A stretch of 64,000 nt of DNA. Origin: Nissolia schottii (lineage: Eukaryota; Streptophyta; Magnoliopsida; Fabales; Fabaceae). The DNA lies in contig QANU01077598.1 of assembly GCA_003254905.1 (NCBI GenBank), forward strand, positions 311,945 to 375,944, written 5' to 3'. Position 1 is the stretch's first letter; every line of letters begins with the position of its first letter. The notes beneath the pieces are model-generated. The model was not told where the DNA came from. It made no database searches and saw nothing but the letters and a program-made list of their open reading frames with translations. Both the position numbers and the translations under genes were made by a program. This document shows, piece by piece, positions 51,201-61,553 of this stretch.

Positions 51201-52005
51201 ACATGTAAGAACCAACAGGCCTTGATTTTGTTTCTCAAATTAGCAGAGCTTGCTCATTGCATAAGCCTAGAATCGTGTGTTCGGAGGAGGAAAAAAGTTT
51301 TGTAGCAGTAGGAAGAAAAAACACCCTTTTCCGCTTAAGGTGGTGAACAATAAAAGAGAATGAATTGAAGAATATAGAATTTAATGAAGGAGAAAACACA
51401 TGATGCTATATTTGATCTTTTAAATCTAGCAAGTTGAAAAGAAACTAGCAACATTAATGCAGAAGAAATGCAATTTCTATATGATATGGCTAAGCCTATA
51501 CAGTAAAAGCATTGTCAAAAATCCTTAAACTCATTTCGCCCACACATTAAGATAGAATAAAAAAAGTTCGGTCCAAGGGGAGGTGCTGTTTCTCATAGAT
51601 CTACCTCTGCCTACTTTTGACAACAAACCGAACAAATTGAACTGTTTCAATTGTCGCAAACTTGTAACTTTTCCCTTCTCAAGAACCCCCTATAGGTAAA
51701 CATGCCATACATAATTTCAAGCCCTAAGACTATAACTTTGTTAGCATTTTAATACTTTTAAGATTCATCCAGAAAGAGTACAAGACAAAAGGTAAATTCA
51801 CAACAAGAACAATCACAACGATCCAGAATTCAAGAAAGAAAGTCACAATCACAATAAATCAGGATCTTTTAGTTGTACAAGAATTACGGCTTCAAATCAT
51901 TTTGCTGGAAATGATAATCAACTTACAAGCTGTCTGAGATGCAAGAATTACTGGATCGACCTGCCCTGGATACTGTGTCGTTGGCTTAGAGTTGAAACAG
52001 CCCAT
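48251..52005 (-). CDS. CBL1: Calcineurin B-like calcium sensor, CBL1/CBL9 type
   Basis: Eight coding exons: 51927-52005, 50945-51027, 50487-50546, 49957-50065, 49810-49862, 48731-48811, 48414-48526 and 48251-48314. All have GT-AG borders and join to 213 codons plus stop, the length of Arabidopsis CBL1. It binds Ca2+ and recruits CIPK kinases to membranes in ion-transport and stress signalling. The N-terminus MGCFNSK has Gly2 and Cys3 for myristoylation and palmitoylation, which mark plasma-membrane CBLs. EF-hands: a 14-residue first loop ([14 protein letters not shown]), D80-D91, D117-E128 and the canonical D161-E172. The C-terminal FPSF motif has Ser201, the CIPK phosphosite known in CBL1. 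CBL1 and CBL9 cannot be told apart by eye. Confidence 0.95.
48900..49770. repeat. AT-rich repeat-like DNA in CBL intron 5
   Basis: This intron (between 48812 and 49809) is nearly 1 kb, much longer than most others in the gene. It contains many 'ttccaaacac', 'aattcaattcaattcaa' and 'taatatctatataa' words. Some resemble the interior and ends of the MITE in CK2beta intron 4 ('gtttggaa..caaat'). MITE debris is likely, but ends were not fixed. Confidence 0.4.
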
Positions 52006-53061
52006 TTATGGAGGCAATGCAGGCAAGGTAGCAGGGAACAGGACCAGTGCCCGGGCTTCACTAAAACATATCATCAGAAACCATTTTAACCTTGCAATTC
52101 CAAATCCAAATTGAAACACCACAATATAAAATAATAAATACACAAATCAACCACATGAAGGGTATATTTTAGGTAAACTAAACACAACAAGGCAAAAAAT
52201 TATAAAAGAAAGTGGATGAGAAAATTAAAATAATAATAATAATAGTAATAATTGCAGTCTGCAAGTTCAAACACTGCATGTCAGAAGCAATAATGGATGA
52301 ATAAGAAAATATGGGCATGACTTCTTCAGACCTACAAAAGCACACAGTTTATGAAATTATCTGAGACACCTAGCTCACGGAATTTGACTATTCAAAACAA
52401 CAAGCTCTATGATAAGAAGGCATAGGGCTAAAGAACGCACCTAGTAGCAGTGGTGATTAATAAACAAAATTTTATAAGTTGACCTCAGTTTTTATACCCC
52501 ATTATTGAATGAAATAATCTCAGAAAAATGAAAGACCGCTCAAAGACCAGCGAATTCCATGGATCCCCATATTGACTACTACTTGGACTATTCTAAACCA
52601 CCAATCAGGAAAGGAAAATCTGTGAAGTTCCCATTGCGCTCAATGCATTAAAAAGTTCACATTTCAGCCATAACTTTACCTTTCTTGATTCCTTAATCAC
52701 TAAGGGTACTTCTCACCAAAGGAAAAAAAAACTTACAATATTCAATGATCGACAAATCAAAGCAAGCAAAAGACATCACGCAGATCCGTAAACAAACAAC
52801 TTACCACAATAAAAAAAGGAAAAGCGCACACACAAACACAGTTAATCAGCAAAAGAAGAGGCTGAAACGCGCATGGAACCCCACCCAAAATGAACCTCAT
52901 TCATCACAACACCCGAATCAAACTTGAATAAATTTAAGAAAGAAAAAAAAAAGAGCAAAAAATTACACACACGTGTGAAAGATAAATGAATAGAATGATG
53001 ACAAGTAATAACACAGCTTAGAAAACTTGGACAATATGGTGAAAATGGAAAGAAACTCACC
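52006..53061 (-). promoter_or_regulatory. Probable 5' UTR intron of the CBL gene
   Basis: Upstream of the ATG a splice acceptor 'gttttag' (intron end at 52062) and a strong donor GGGTGAGT (intron start at 53060) enclose about 1.0 kb without coding potential. A non-coding first exon upstream of 53060 and a TATA-like 'tatataaagg' on the minus strand near 53236 would complete the picture. Leader introns of this kind are common in plant genes; splicing here is inferred. Confidence 0.5.
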
Positions 53062-54693
53062 CGCTTGAAAAACCTTGGTTCTAGAAATTTGACACTTCAA
53101 TGACAAATGGCCATGTGGAAGGTGAGAGAGGGAAGTAAAAAACTATAAGGAACGCGGAGTTCTTGAGAAAGGGAAAGTGCAATGTGGTTTGATATGGTTT
53201 AATTTTGTTTAGGAGAAAAATGTGAGTGCGCAATCCTTTATATACATACATGTATGTCAATTTTAATATAGACACATAAATTAATAACATTATTTAAAAA
53301 AATAATATATCAAATCTGTAATCAGTAAACGACGACGGACATGACGGTGAGATTTAGTGTCTGAATTAAATAGTATATTTCAATTTACATATTTTTCTTA
53401 AATTAAACATATAGTCTCCTGTTGACCATTTTCTTTATTCAGTTAAAGCACTTTGTGAGTTATTGTAAAAATAAAATTAATATTTTTTAATTGAATTTTA
53501 TTAATAAGTGTTTGTGTCCAAAAGCATTCGATAATGGATCAAAAAGAAAAAGTTTTTATTAAAAATATAAACTTCTTCAATTTTGAATGCAATAAAAGTG
53601 TATTAAATACTAACTAAAACTCTTATAATTCTTTAATAAATGTCGTAAAACTATTTTTAATTTAATGAGGTGAGAGCTAATTTTAGACACAATTTTAAAT
53701 AAAAAATGCCATCCAACTAGAATAATATTAGGGGTTAGAGATTCACGCTGTTCTTGTCTTAAAGTGGTGTGAAGTAAAGTTGGAAACGTTAACTGCGAGG
53801 TTGGTGGGTGGACTCATTGAAGAATCAAGTAAGAAAAAAACATATATAATTGTAATTTTTGTGAAAAATAAATTAGGGAGAAAAAGAAGATAGTATGGAA
53901 TCATTGTACAGCATTTGGAATATTCCTGTTGGAAAATTAATAGTAGATAGTAGATCGTGATATTTGACTGATTGCTCTGTTAAACGTCATTAGTGCAACC
54001 CTCTTTTTTGAGAAGTTTCGAAATAGAAATTGTCTCTGCTATTAAAATCATTTTTGCCCCCATTCTCCGATATTCTTATCCGATTTAATCAAGAAAAACG
54101 TTGCTAATGTGTGACGACGATGGATTGAATGCACTTTACGTCATGATTTATTGAATTTTTTTTTTGCACTTTTATTTTAATTTATGTTATTAACCACATC
54201 GTATCCTGCTCTTATGATATTTTCGATTTTTTGTTAAAATTAATGTTTAATTAACGTTTCTGCTTTAAAAAGAATAAAACCAAAAACAAAAGAAGTTGTT
54301 TCCTCCATCCTTGTACAACGTACACTCCACCTGCCATTCTATTATCAATCACCCACCACAAGTATAGTTGCAAAAAACTATTTTTGTTGGTAAAAGAAGA
54401 ATCTTTGAATGAGATAATTGGATTCAAGATGGATGGCCTGTAAAGAGGATTTTGGAATAAACCATCACATTAGTTCTATAAGTTGAGAGTGACTATAAAT
54501 TTGTTTTTCAAGTTTTGGCACCCTTTCGAAAATCTTTTAAAAAAAAAAAATCGTTAAGTTAATCCTTTAATTGGTTACATGAACTATATGAGGTTTTGAA
54601 ACTTTGAAGACCTTAAGAAGGAGTTTCCAAATGTAAAAAATTTAAAATCAATTGCCAATTTCATAAACTAATCATATTAATTATCCAAAAATG
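53062..54693. other. CBL promoter region and spacer
   Basis: AT-rich, no gene seen. Frames at 53081-53290 are promoter-strand artefacts. Confidence 0.5.
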
Positions 54694-55220
54694 CTCCATG
54701 TACATCCAAAAAGCATACACCCGTATATACACCACCGTTTTATACGGTTTTACTGTCAATTAATACGGGATACTGTACACTTTCCTTATTTAGAAAGCAC
54801 GCAACCCCACGCGCACCAAAAACACTATTTTCAAACCAAATCAATCTGTAATAGAATTGCATCAGTCTGATTCTCGATCCTCGCAACAAATCGCACCAAA
54901 ATCGTTGGGAAATTATCCATAGCAAACATAGTAGCAAAGTCGAGAGCTCGAATCAGGGAAGCAAAATCGCGAGAGAGCGATAGAATCATCAAATTGGTCA
55001 CTATGTGGTAAATTCTTCTGTGTGTTTTGTTGATGATTTGAATGCATTTGTTCGAAGTTTCAGTGGATTCATGGTGCATAAGTGTGGTGCATTTTGCTTA
55101 TAGATCACTATGTGATAAATTCGTCTGTGATTTTTGTTGATGATCATGAGTGCGGTGCATTTTGTTTTGAAGCATGCATTCTGGCGCATTGTTACTCAAA
55201 TGCACTTGACGTGCGACACA

Positions 55221-56130
55221 ATGTGCAAACATTAAATGCGCATATGTGCAAACATTAAACGCAGACACATCACCTGTCTGTTTGAAGGGAGGGGGTGTGC
55301 AGTTTAGCACATGCTCAACATTTCAATAATTAAACCGTAAACATTGTTAATATTATGACACAATCGATTAACTATAAACATTAGATGGCTTGGTTCATGC
55401 AGTAAGATGTTTGTTGCATAAAAATGCAGATTCTGACTATTTGACATAATGTGCAAACTTTACTGGCGCATGTTTGCAAACATAAATTGCACATATGTGC
55501 AAATATTACACACAGACATCGTAACAACTAATCTCTGATGAGATTTTTTTGGACACCAGGTTTTGATGTGTGGCATAATGTGCAAACTTTATTTGCACAT
55601 ATGCGCAAACATTAAATATGCATGTGTGCAAACATTATTGACAGACACATTACCTGACTGTGTGATGGGGGTGGTCGTGCATTTTAACACATTGTAAACA
55701 TTTCAACAATTAAATCGTGGAGATTGTAAACATTGCAAACATTTTGACACATGTTACTAGATATAAACAATAGGTGGTTTGATTCATGCATATGTGCAAA
55801 ATGACGTGTGTCATAATGTGCAAACTTTATTTGCGCATATGTGCAAACATTAAACATGCATATGTGCAAACATTAGTCACAGACACATTACCTGATGTGG
55901 GAAGGAAGAGGGCGTGCATTGTAGCAAATTCCCAATATTTAAACAATTAAACCATAAACATTGTAAACATTTGTGACACATTTTACTAGATATAAACATT
56001 AGTTTTGATGCATGCATCATGTTTCTTTTTTTATGCAAAAAAAAAAGCAGAAACTGAGTTGTTTGCAAAGTGTGCAAACTTTAAAGAAACCTATGTGCAG
56101 ACATCACTTTATGTAGTGATCAAACATTAT
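55221..56130. repeat. Degenerate tandem repeat, unit about 230-250 bp
   Basis: Units are anchored by 'cataatgtgcaaac' or close variants at 55221, 55449, 55578, 55816 and about 56070, spaced 228, 129, 238 and 254 bp. Each full unit repeats in the same order 'gcatatgtgcaaacatta', 'cacagacacattacctg', 'gtgcatttta', 'aacaattaaac(c/a)gt' and 'acataaacatta'-type blocks. Within units a 20-25 bp submotif with 'tgtgcaaacatta' is itself doubled. The repeat directly precedes the FAR1 frame. Confidence 0.85.
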
Positions 56131-56140
56131 TTGCTTACAG

Positions 56141-56706
56141 GGCACAGGTTCAGTTGTTAACGAGGTGGAAGAGGTGCCAAAGGTTGGCATACAATTTGAC
56201 ATATTGGAGGCAGTGAAAGAGTTATATGAGAATTATGCCAAGAAGGTTGGATTTACATGGAGGATAAGGAGTACCAAATTCACCGAAGATAAACAGATCA
56301 AGTACCAAATTCTATCATGTACAAGAGAAAGGTGTCGATCCTCGAAAATCCCAAGATTTGACAAGACAAATCCAACATCAACGGCTAAATGTGAAGCAAG
56401 GATATCGATATCAAAGGTACAAGATGGAGAGCCTCAGTCGTGGATTATTAGGAGCGTTGTTAACACGCATTCACATGAAATGAGCCCTTCAAAAGCAAGG
56501 CTTTTCAAGGAAAACAGAAGCATCAACATGCATGTAAAGAGGATAATCAAGTTAAATGATTGAGCTGGAGTCAGAGTGAACAAGACATACCAAACCCTTG
56601 TGCAGCAAGGCGGTGGCCACGAGAAATTAAGCTTCATTGAAAATGACGTCAGAAATTATGTCAACAGTGAGTTGCGATCTGTGCGGGAAGATGGGGATGC
56701 AAAGGC
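56141..56706 (+). pseudogene. FAR1/FRS DNA-binding domain fragment, disabled
   Basis: After a splice-acceptor-like 'tttgcttacag' (ending 56140) the frame runs GTGSVVNEVEEVPKVGIQFD, YENYAKKVGFTWRIRSTKF, CTRERCRSSKIPR and RSVVNTHSHEMSPSKARLF. This is the WRKY-GCM1-type FAR1 zinc-binding domain with its C, C and H-x-H residues. A TGA after KLND (56561-56563) interrupts it. The same frame then goes on AGVRVNKTYQTLVQQGGG and FIENDVRNYVNSE, as in FAR1 proteins, to a second stop at 56707-56709. No initiating ATG is in this exon and the MULE transposase and SWIM domains are missing. FAR1 proteins derive from Mutator transposases. This is a dead copy. Confidence 0.85.
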
Positions 56707-56710
56707 CTAG

Positions 56711-57370
56711 CTAAATCTCAACCGTTAATTTGTTAACAGTTAATCTGATCCCTACATTATTGCTGCAAAAGTTTTGGAGGGAATAGTAATCTCTCTTAAG
56801 ATGCCACGTCATCATCGTTTTGGATCTCATGATATGTTCTATAAAATATTAATATGATTCTTTTTTTCCATGTTAGTTTTCATTGCTGGTTGGAGAAAAC
56901 AAAAATTAAAGGTGGAACCATCCCCATTTTCTTTCCTTCATCCCCTTTTCTTTTAAATCGAACAAAAAATTAAATAAATAATCACACCCATTTTTTTTTC
57001 TATTCATTTTCCATTCTCCCAATTTTTTTACTTAAACAAGCACAGGGTTAGTGTAGATCTCATAAAAGAATATAACTAATAATAAATATTTTACATGACA
57101 ATGGCATGTAAAATTTTTAGATGAAATTATCAGCTCCTATGTTATAATACCTTAATCTTATATATGCGTTGAATTAGTAAAATGAACAAATTAACACGCA
57201 GAAGTTATTTGGATGATTTTTGATTGAGTGTAAGTATGAGGAAAACAAGGAAATTGTGTATCAGTATCGAGTATACATCAACAACGTAACACTATAAAAC
57301 TTAATGGCAGCAAGCAAGAGATCTTAGTCTCTCCAGCAAGCCCAATCAACGTTACCTACCAATAAGAAAT
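56711..57370. other. AT-rich spacer
   Basis: No gene or clear repeat is seen. Confidence 0.5.
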
Positions 57371-57792
57371 AGAGTAAATTACAACTCCCTCCTCTAAGAG
57401 ATCACTATATTATACTCTTCTTTACCCTACCCTCTCCTCTATTTGAAAATAACCTACAATTTAATCCAATTTTCATTTTTTGGACCAAAGTACCCTCCAC
57501 AAATGTTTTTTTTATTTATCCTTTACAAATAATTATACATTTTAAATTTTTTTTAACAAAACAAAAAAAATATGACTAATAATAATATAAAAATATTAAT
57601 ACATAATTAAGATAATTTTAAAAATGATAAATAAAAAAACTATTTGTAGATGGTATTTTTGTCCAACATATGAAAATTGGACTAAATTATAGGTTATTTT
57701 CAAATAGAGGGGTGGGGGCGTATGATTTCAAAATGAATGGGAGGAGAGTGTAATATGGTGATCTATTAGGGGGATGGAAATGTAATTTAATT
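57371..57792. mobile_element. MITE with about 130-bp terminal inverted repeats
   Basis: The left arm starts GAGTAAATTACAACTCCC and the inverted right arm TTAAATTACATTTCCATC. Both go on through 'gatcac(t/c)atattacactc' and 'ctctatttgaaaataacct' to 'aatttagtccaattttcat' and 'ggacaaa.tacc'. The arms cover more than half of the element. No coding capacity. Long TIRs suggest a Mutator-like origin; no clear target duplication is visible. Confidence 0.82.
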
Positions 57793-58885
57793 AATCTAAA
57801 AGATAAGAAGCCTCAGCCCAAGGAATTCACAAATAAAAAAGGATAAAGAAGGGATAGCAGATAAAAAAGAGGAGTGACTCACATAGCATGCCTAGTCTTC
57901 TTCGTTAATTCCTCGCTAATAGTTTTAATCCTTTACGGTCTATTTGAAAACTTTTACTTAGATAGAATTGAATTCTTGCATTTGGAATACAATGTAAAGT
58001 AAAGAAGAAATTGAATTCAATTAATTTTACTATTATACCCTTATTATTGAAACATTGCCCGCCTGTAGTTATGCCCAAGCAAGCACCTTCTTCGGCCATC
58101 TCTCTATCCACAGGCCCTGAACCCAAGCAAGCACCTTCTCTCTCCACCCAAGCGCACACCAATCTCTTCCGTTTCTCCACCACGACCTCCCCTTCTTTCT
58201 CTCCCATTTTGATTCCTCTATTCCGCTTGATCCTCCCCTTTTCTCCTCCATCCTTCATTGCCGGCAAGGCCAGATCTAACCAGATCTAGTCCCTTGGTCT
58301 TCGAATTGTCCAAATCCTAGACTTGCATGTGCGGAATGAGAGATTATGGGGTGATGTGGTGTGGATGGTTGGCACGTACGGTGGATGGCGGTGGTGAGTT
58401 GTTGAACAGCATGTGAAGGGAGCAAAAAGAGGGTATTTTTGGAGAAAGAAGCCTGATTTGCAAATCATACCCATTTGAGGGACCCAGCTCTGTCACGCTA
58501 CGAAACAGCTCAACACTGGGCATCACCGGATACCGTCGACCACCATCCGGATAAAGTAGTTTAACGGTAGATATCATTGGATGGGACCCAGTTGCCTCCG
58601 CAAGCTAAAGAATTTTTTAGTGTCAGAGCCCAAATGTCTTTCTTCTTGCGCATCGGGACACTGAATTTAGGGGCCGATCCTTAGCTAGATCACAATTTTA
58701 AAATACTCATATATAATAAAAGTCAATTTTATTCATTTTATTTAAGATACATCTCGTAATATGTGTCATTCACTAATTTTGTTGTCATATAATAACACAT
58801 GAGATATTAAATTTATATTAATTCATTTTTTCAATTATGGGCTTAGAAATTTGATCCTCACCTACAAAGATAAAATAATATTTTA
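57793..58885. other. Spacer with Pro/Gly-rich spurious frames
   Basis: At 58060-58290 GC-richer sequence contains the duplicated phrase 'cccaagcaagcaccttct' (about 58073 and 58120). Overlapping frames on both strands there lack domains and are not called. Confidence 0.5.
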
Positions 58886-59050
58886 TGATTATTAATTAAG
58901 TTAAATATATTTTTTAATTTTTCATAAATTATGAATTTTGAGTTTTATCCTTCATAAATTTTTTTACTAAAAATCATTATTGATAAATTTTTTTTTGTAA
59001 GATTTTAGTCTATGACATTATGTAAAGTCGTAACTACTAACATGGAAATT
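58886..59050. mobile_element. One-sided remnant of the 13608-type MITE
   Basis: The stretch 'aagttaaatatattttttaa' with 'ttcataaattatgaattttg', 'ttttatccttcataaattttt' and 'gtaagattttagt' follows the left arm of the MITE at 13608 block by block. No opposite arm is found. Confidence 0.6.
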
Positions 59051-59854
59051 GACTTGACCACTTTGAGTGAGGTCGCTTTTACTAACAAAGCGCGTGAGTG
59101 AGCGCTTTGCTAGCCGCAGTGGGGTCGGCAGCTCATAGAGCTGTAGCAGAGAAGGTGAAGAAGACAACAAGTGTGAGCAATGTAGGAGTATGCATAGGAA
59201 ACAATAATTTGGTTAATCATGTCACATGTGAATTGAGGAATAATCATTGGTGTACTGTCTTAGTCTTTGTTTTTCTTTCCATTCCTAGCCAACATTAACT
59301 AAAAAAAAAAATTACAACTCACAATTTTCAGGTACATTGAACATCATTTTTCTCTTGTATAGACATTGTTTAAATATTTTAAAAATCATATAAAAAAATT
59401 AGTACTTTTAATTATATTTATTATAAATTTTTGTCTAAAATATATAAATAAAAAATATGTAATAATAATTAAATATTTTAATTATTTTCATATTAAATAG
59501 CTCATTAAAATTGTTATTAATTATCTTATTTATATTCATTATATTAATTAAAAATATAATTAAACTATCTAATTATTTAATACTAATTCTCTTAAATTAT
59601 TTTTCCCGTCACAATCTAGTATTTTTCATGAATCAAAATTTAATATTCTTTCATTATCAATTTTTTCTAGAGATATGTTATTTGAATTTATTTAATCAGA
59701 TACTAGTGAGTTGTTGACATGTCAATTTAAACAGTAAATTTTCTTTTTTAAAAAAATGACAAATGATGGAAAAGTTTAAAAATTGTTTGTGAATCTATAA
59801 TCACACAGTGGGGTGGTTTATAAATGAAAACGTAGAATTTCGGAAACAAAAATA
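59051..59854. other. AT-rich spacer
   Basis: No gene is seen. A short GC-richer patch at 59090-59160 gives a 66-codon frame with no features. Confidence 0.5.
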
Positions 59855-60068
59855 CTACATGTACACCAAATTTTATACACCCATACATACACCATTAATA
59901 ATGCACAAATTTTATTCTCATGAGTGCACAAAAATTACAAACTTATAGATGATATTCTCAATTATACTTAATTAAGTGCACAAACATTACATGCATTAAA
60001 ACACAAATTTTATGTATATAAGTATAGGGTGTATGTATGGTGTATATTTTTTTGGTGTACGTGTAACA
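59855..60068. mobile_element. Small MITE sharing its ends with the FAR1 element
   Basis: The left end ACTACATGTACACC, then 'atacacccatacatacacc', pairs with the inverted right end TGTTACACGTACACC, then 'atacaccatacatacaccc'. The interior holds 'gtgcacaaacattacatgca', reminiscent of the 'gtgcaaacatta' repeats at 55221-56130. Its TIR also matches the left edge at 54694. It looks like a deletion derivative of that family. Confidence 0.75.
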
Positions 60069-61553
60069 AGACTCTTTGGGATAACAATGATTGAGAGAAT
60101 AGTACGCGGATTAGGGAATAGTTTCAGAAAATATAATTTTTTTATAATTATAAACTTGAAAAAAAAATTTAATATAATTAATAGAGACCAAAAAAATATT
60201 TATAAATTGCACAGATTTTATCTATTAGTATAAATATCATGCATGATGATTTATGTCTTATTTATCGAGTGATGATTTTAATCGTACCCACACTTCATTA
60301 TTGAATGGTGGAGGAGGTGTGCTATGACACGGCATTCATTTTAAATGCCTCCCAATAACGTTTTTTTTTAGTTTTTTTTTTAAAAAAAAAACGGGTCCTT
60401 AAACAGTAAGGCGCCTTTCTCATCACGTTTTCAATCACAAAATTCTTAACAAACATGCACAACTGATTCTCTCTCTTTCCGCGTTCCTTTTCATACTTCT
60501 CCTTTATTCCGCAGCAGCCACGTATAAATAAAATAAAAATAAAATAAAAATTATTACATGTTTTTATTAGGATTAATTATATGAGCAAAGATTCATTGAT
60601 TTTAGAAGTCCTCTAGCTCTCTTTTCAATTGGTTAGTAATAAAACTTATTTCTTTGAACTTTTCCTTGGCTTGCTTATGCCACTTTCGTTAATTTGGCCC
60701 TCCTTAAACAACATTTTTATTATATATTCTTATCAATTTAACAATTGTTCAATAGAAACTATTGTGTAAACTATCATATAATATAAATTAGGAAAATTTG
60801 GATTGTTGAAGTAATTTGACATTTATATTTTTTTAATTTGAGTCTTGAAGATTAAAAAAAAAAAGTTAACATTTAAAAAACTTAACTTCTATAGTAGAAT
60901 GATTTGACTCAAGCTAAATACTAGTAATTTAGATATAAAGAAATCATATAACAAAAATTATTAAAAGAGATTTAAATTTAAACACTTGAATTGTTAGCAT
61001 GACTTATTTATGATGATAGGCCTCTTTAAATTATGTTGACACATATGCTGAAAACGTCTTCAATAGCCAACTCATCTAATAAAAAAAGTTTCAATGTTTT
61101 TCTTTACGTCTTTAATTGCTAGGTACTATTTTTATACTATAATTCGGCCAAAATAAAATTAGTTAATTTTTTCACTATGACTTAAAATTATGTATATGAA
61201 TTATTTGATTTGATTGGAGGAGAGACCTAAACTTAATAGTTTCAATGCATAACAATTAAACTAATTTTTTTTTATTGGTAATGAGGTGTTGGCCACCAAT
61301 AATTACTAATCACCTTTGAGACTGCGAGAAATCACAATAGTTTCGGTTAAGAAAACACATTCTAAATTGAATACTTAACTAAATGATTAAAAAATAATCA
61401 TATGCCAACTAATTGAACTAATTTTTTATTGCATATATTTGTATATTCTTATCAGTTTGAAGCTGTCTCTTTTTTTGGGCTTGTAGTTATAGGTGCAAGT
61501 GTTTGTGGAAGAAGAAGAGGGTCTTTGGTGATTGATTTTGGAAGGGGTTGGCA
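60069..61553. other. Upstream region of the SnRK2 gene
   Basis: AT-rich spacer; the last few hundred bases should hold the promoter and leader of the kinase gene. 'aaaataaaataaaaataaaa' near 60526-60550 is low-complexity. No other gene is seen. Confidence 0.5.

Larger units (their letters stand above)
54694..56710 (+). mobile_element. Mutator-like element remnant carrying a FAR1 fragment
   Basis: The left edge 'tccatgtacatccaaaaagc' followed by 'atacacccgtatatacacc' matches the TIR of the small MITE at 59855. Behind it come a degenerate tandem repeat (55221-56130) and a FAR1-domain reading frame (56141 on). No matching right end was found by about 57 kb, and the MULE transposase domain is absent, so the element is truncated. 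That the FAR1 frame and the TIR belong to one element is inferred from position and shared motifs. Confidence 0.5.

Noticed and set aside
55221..56130. CRISPR-like spacing of the repeated 'gtgcaaacatta' words
   Set aside because: This is plant nuclear DNA; the units are long, degenerate and without equal spacers, so it is a transposon-associated tandem repeat.
57905..58289. 120- and 92-codon frames on opposite strands
   Set aside because: They are mirror frames of a GC-richer patch with a duplicated phrase; neither has a recognisable domain.
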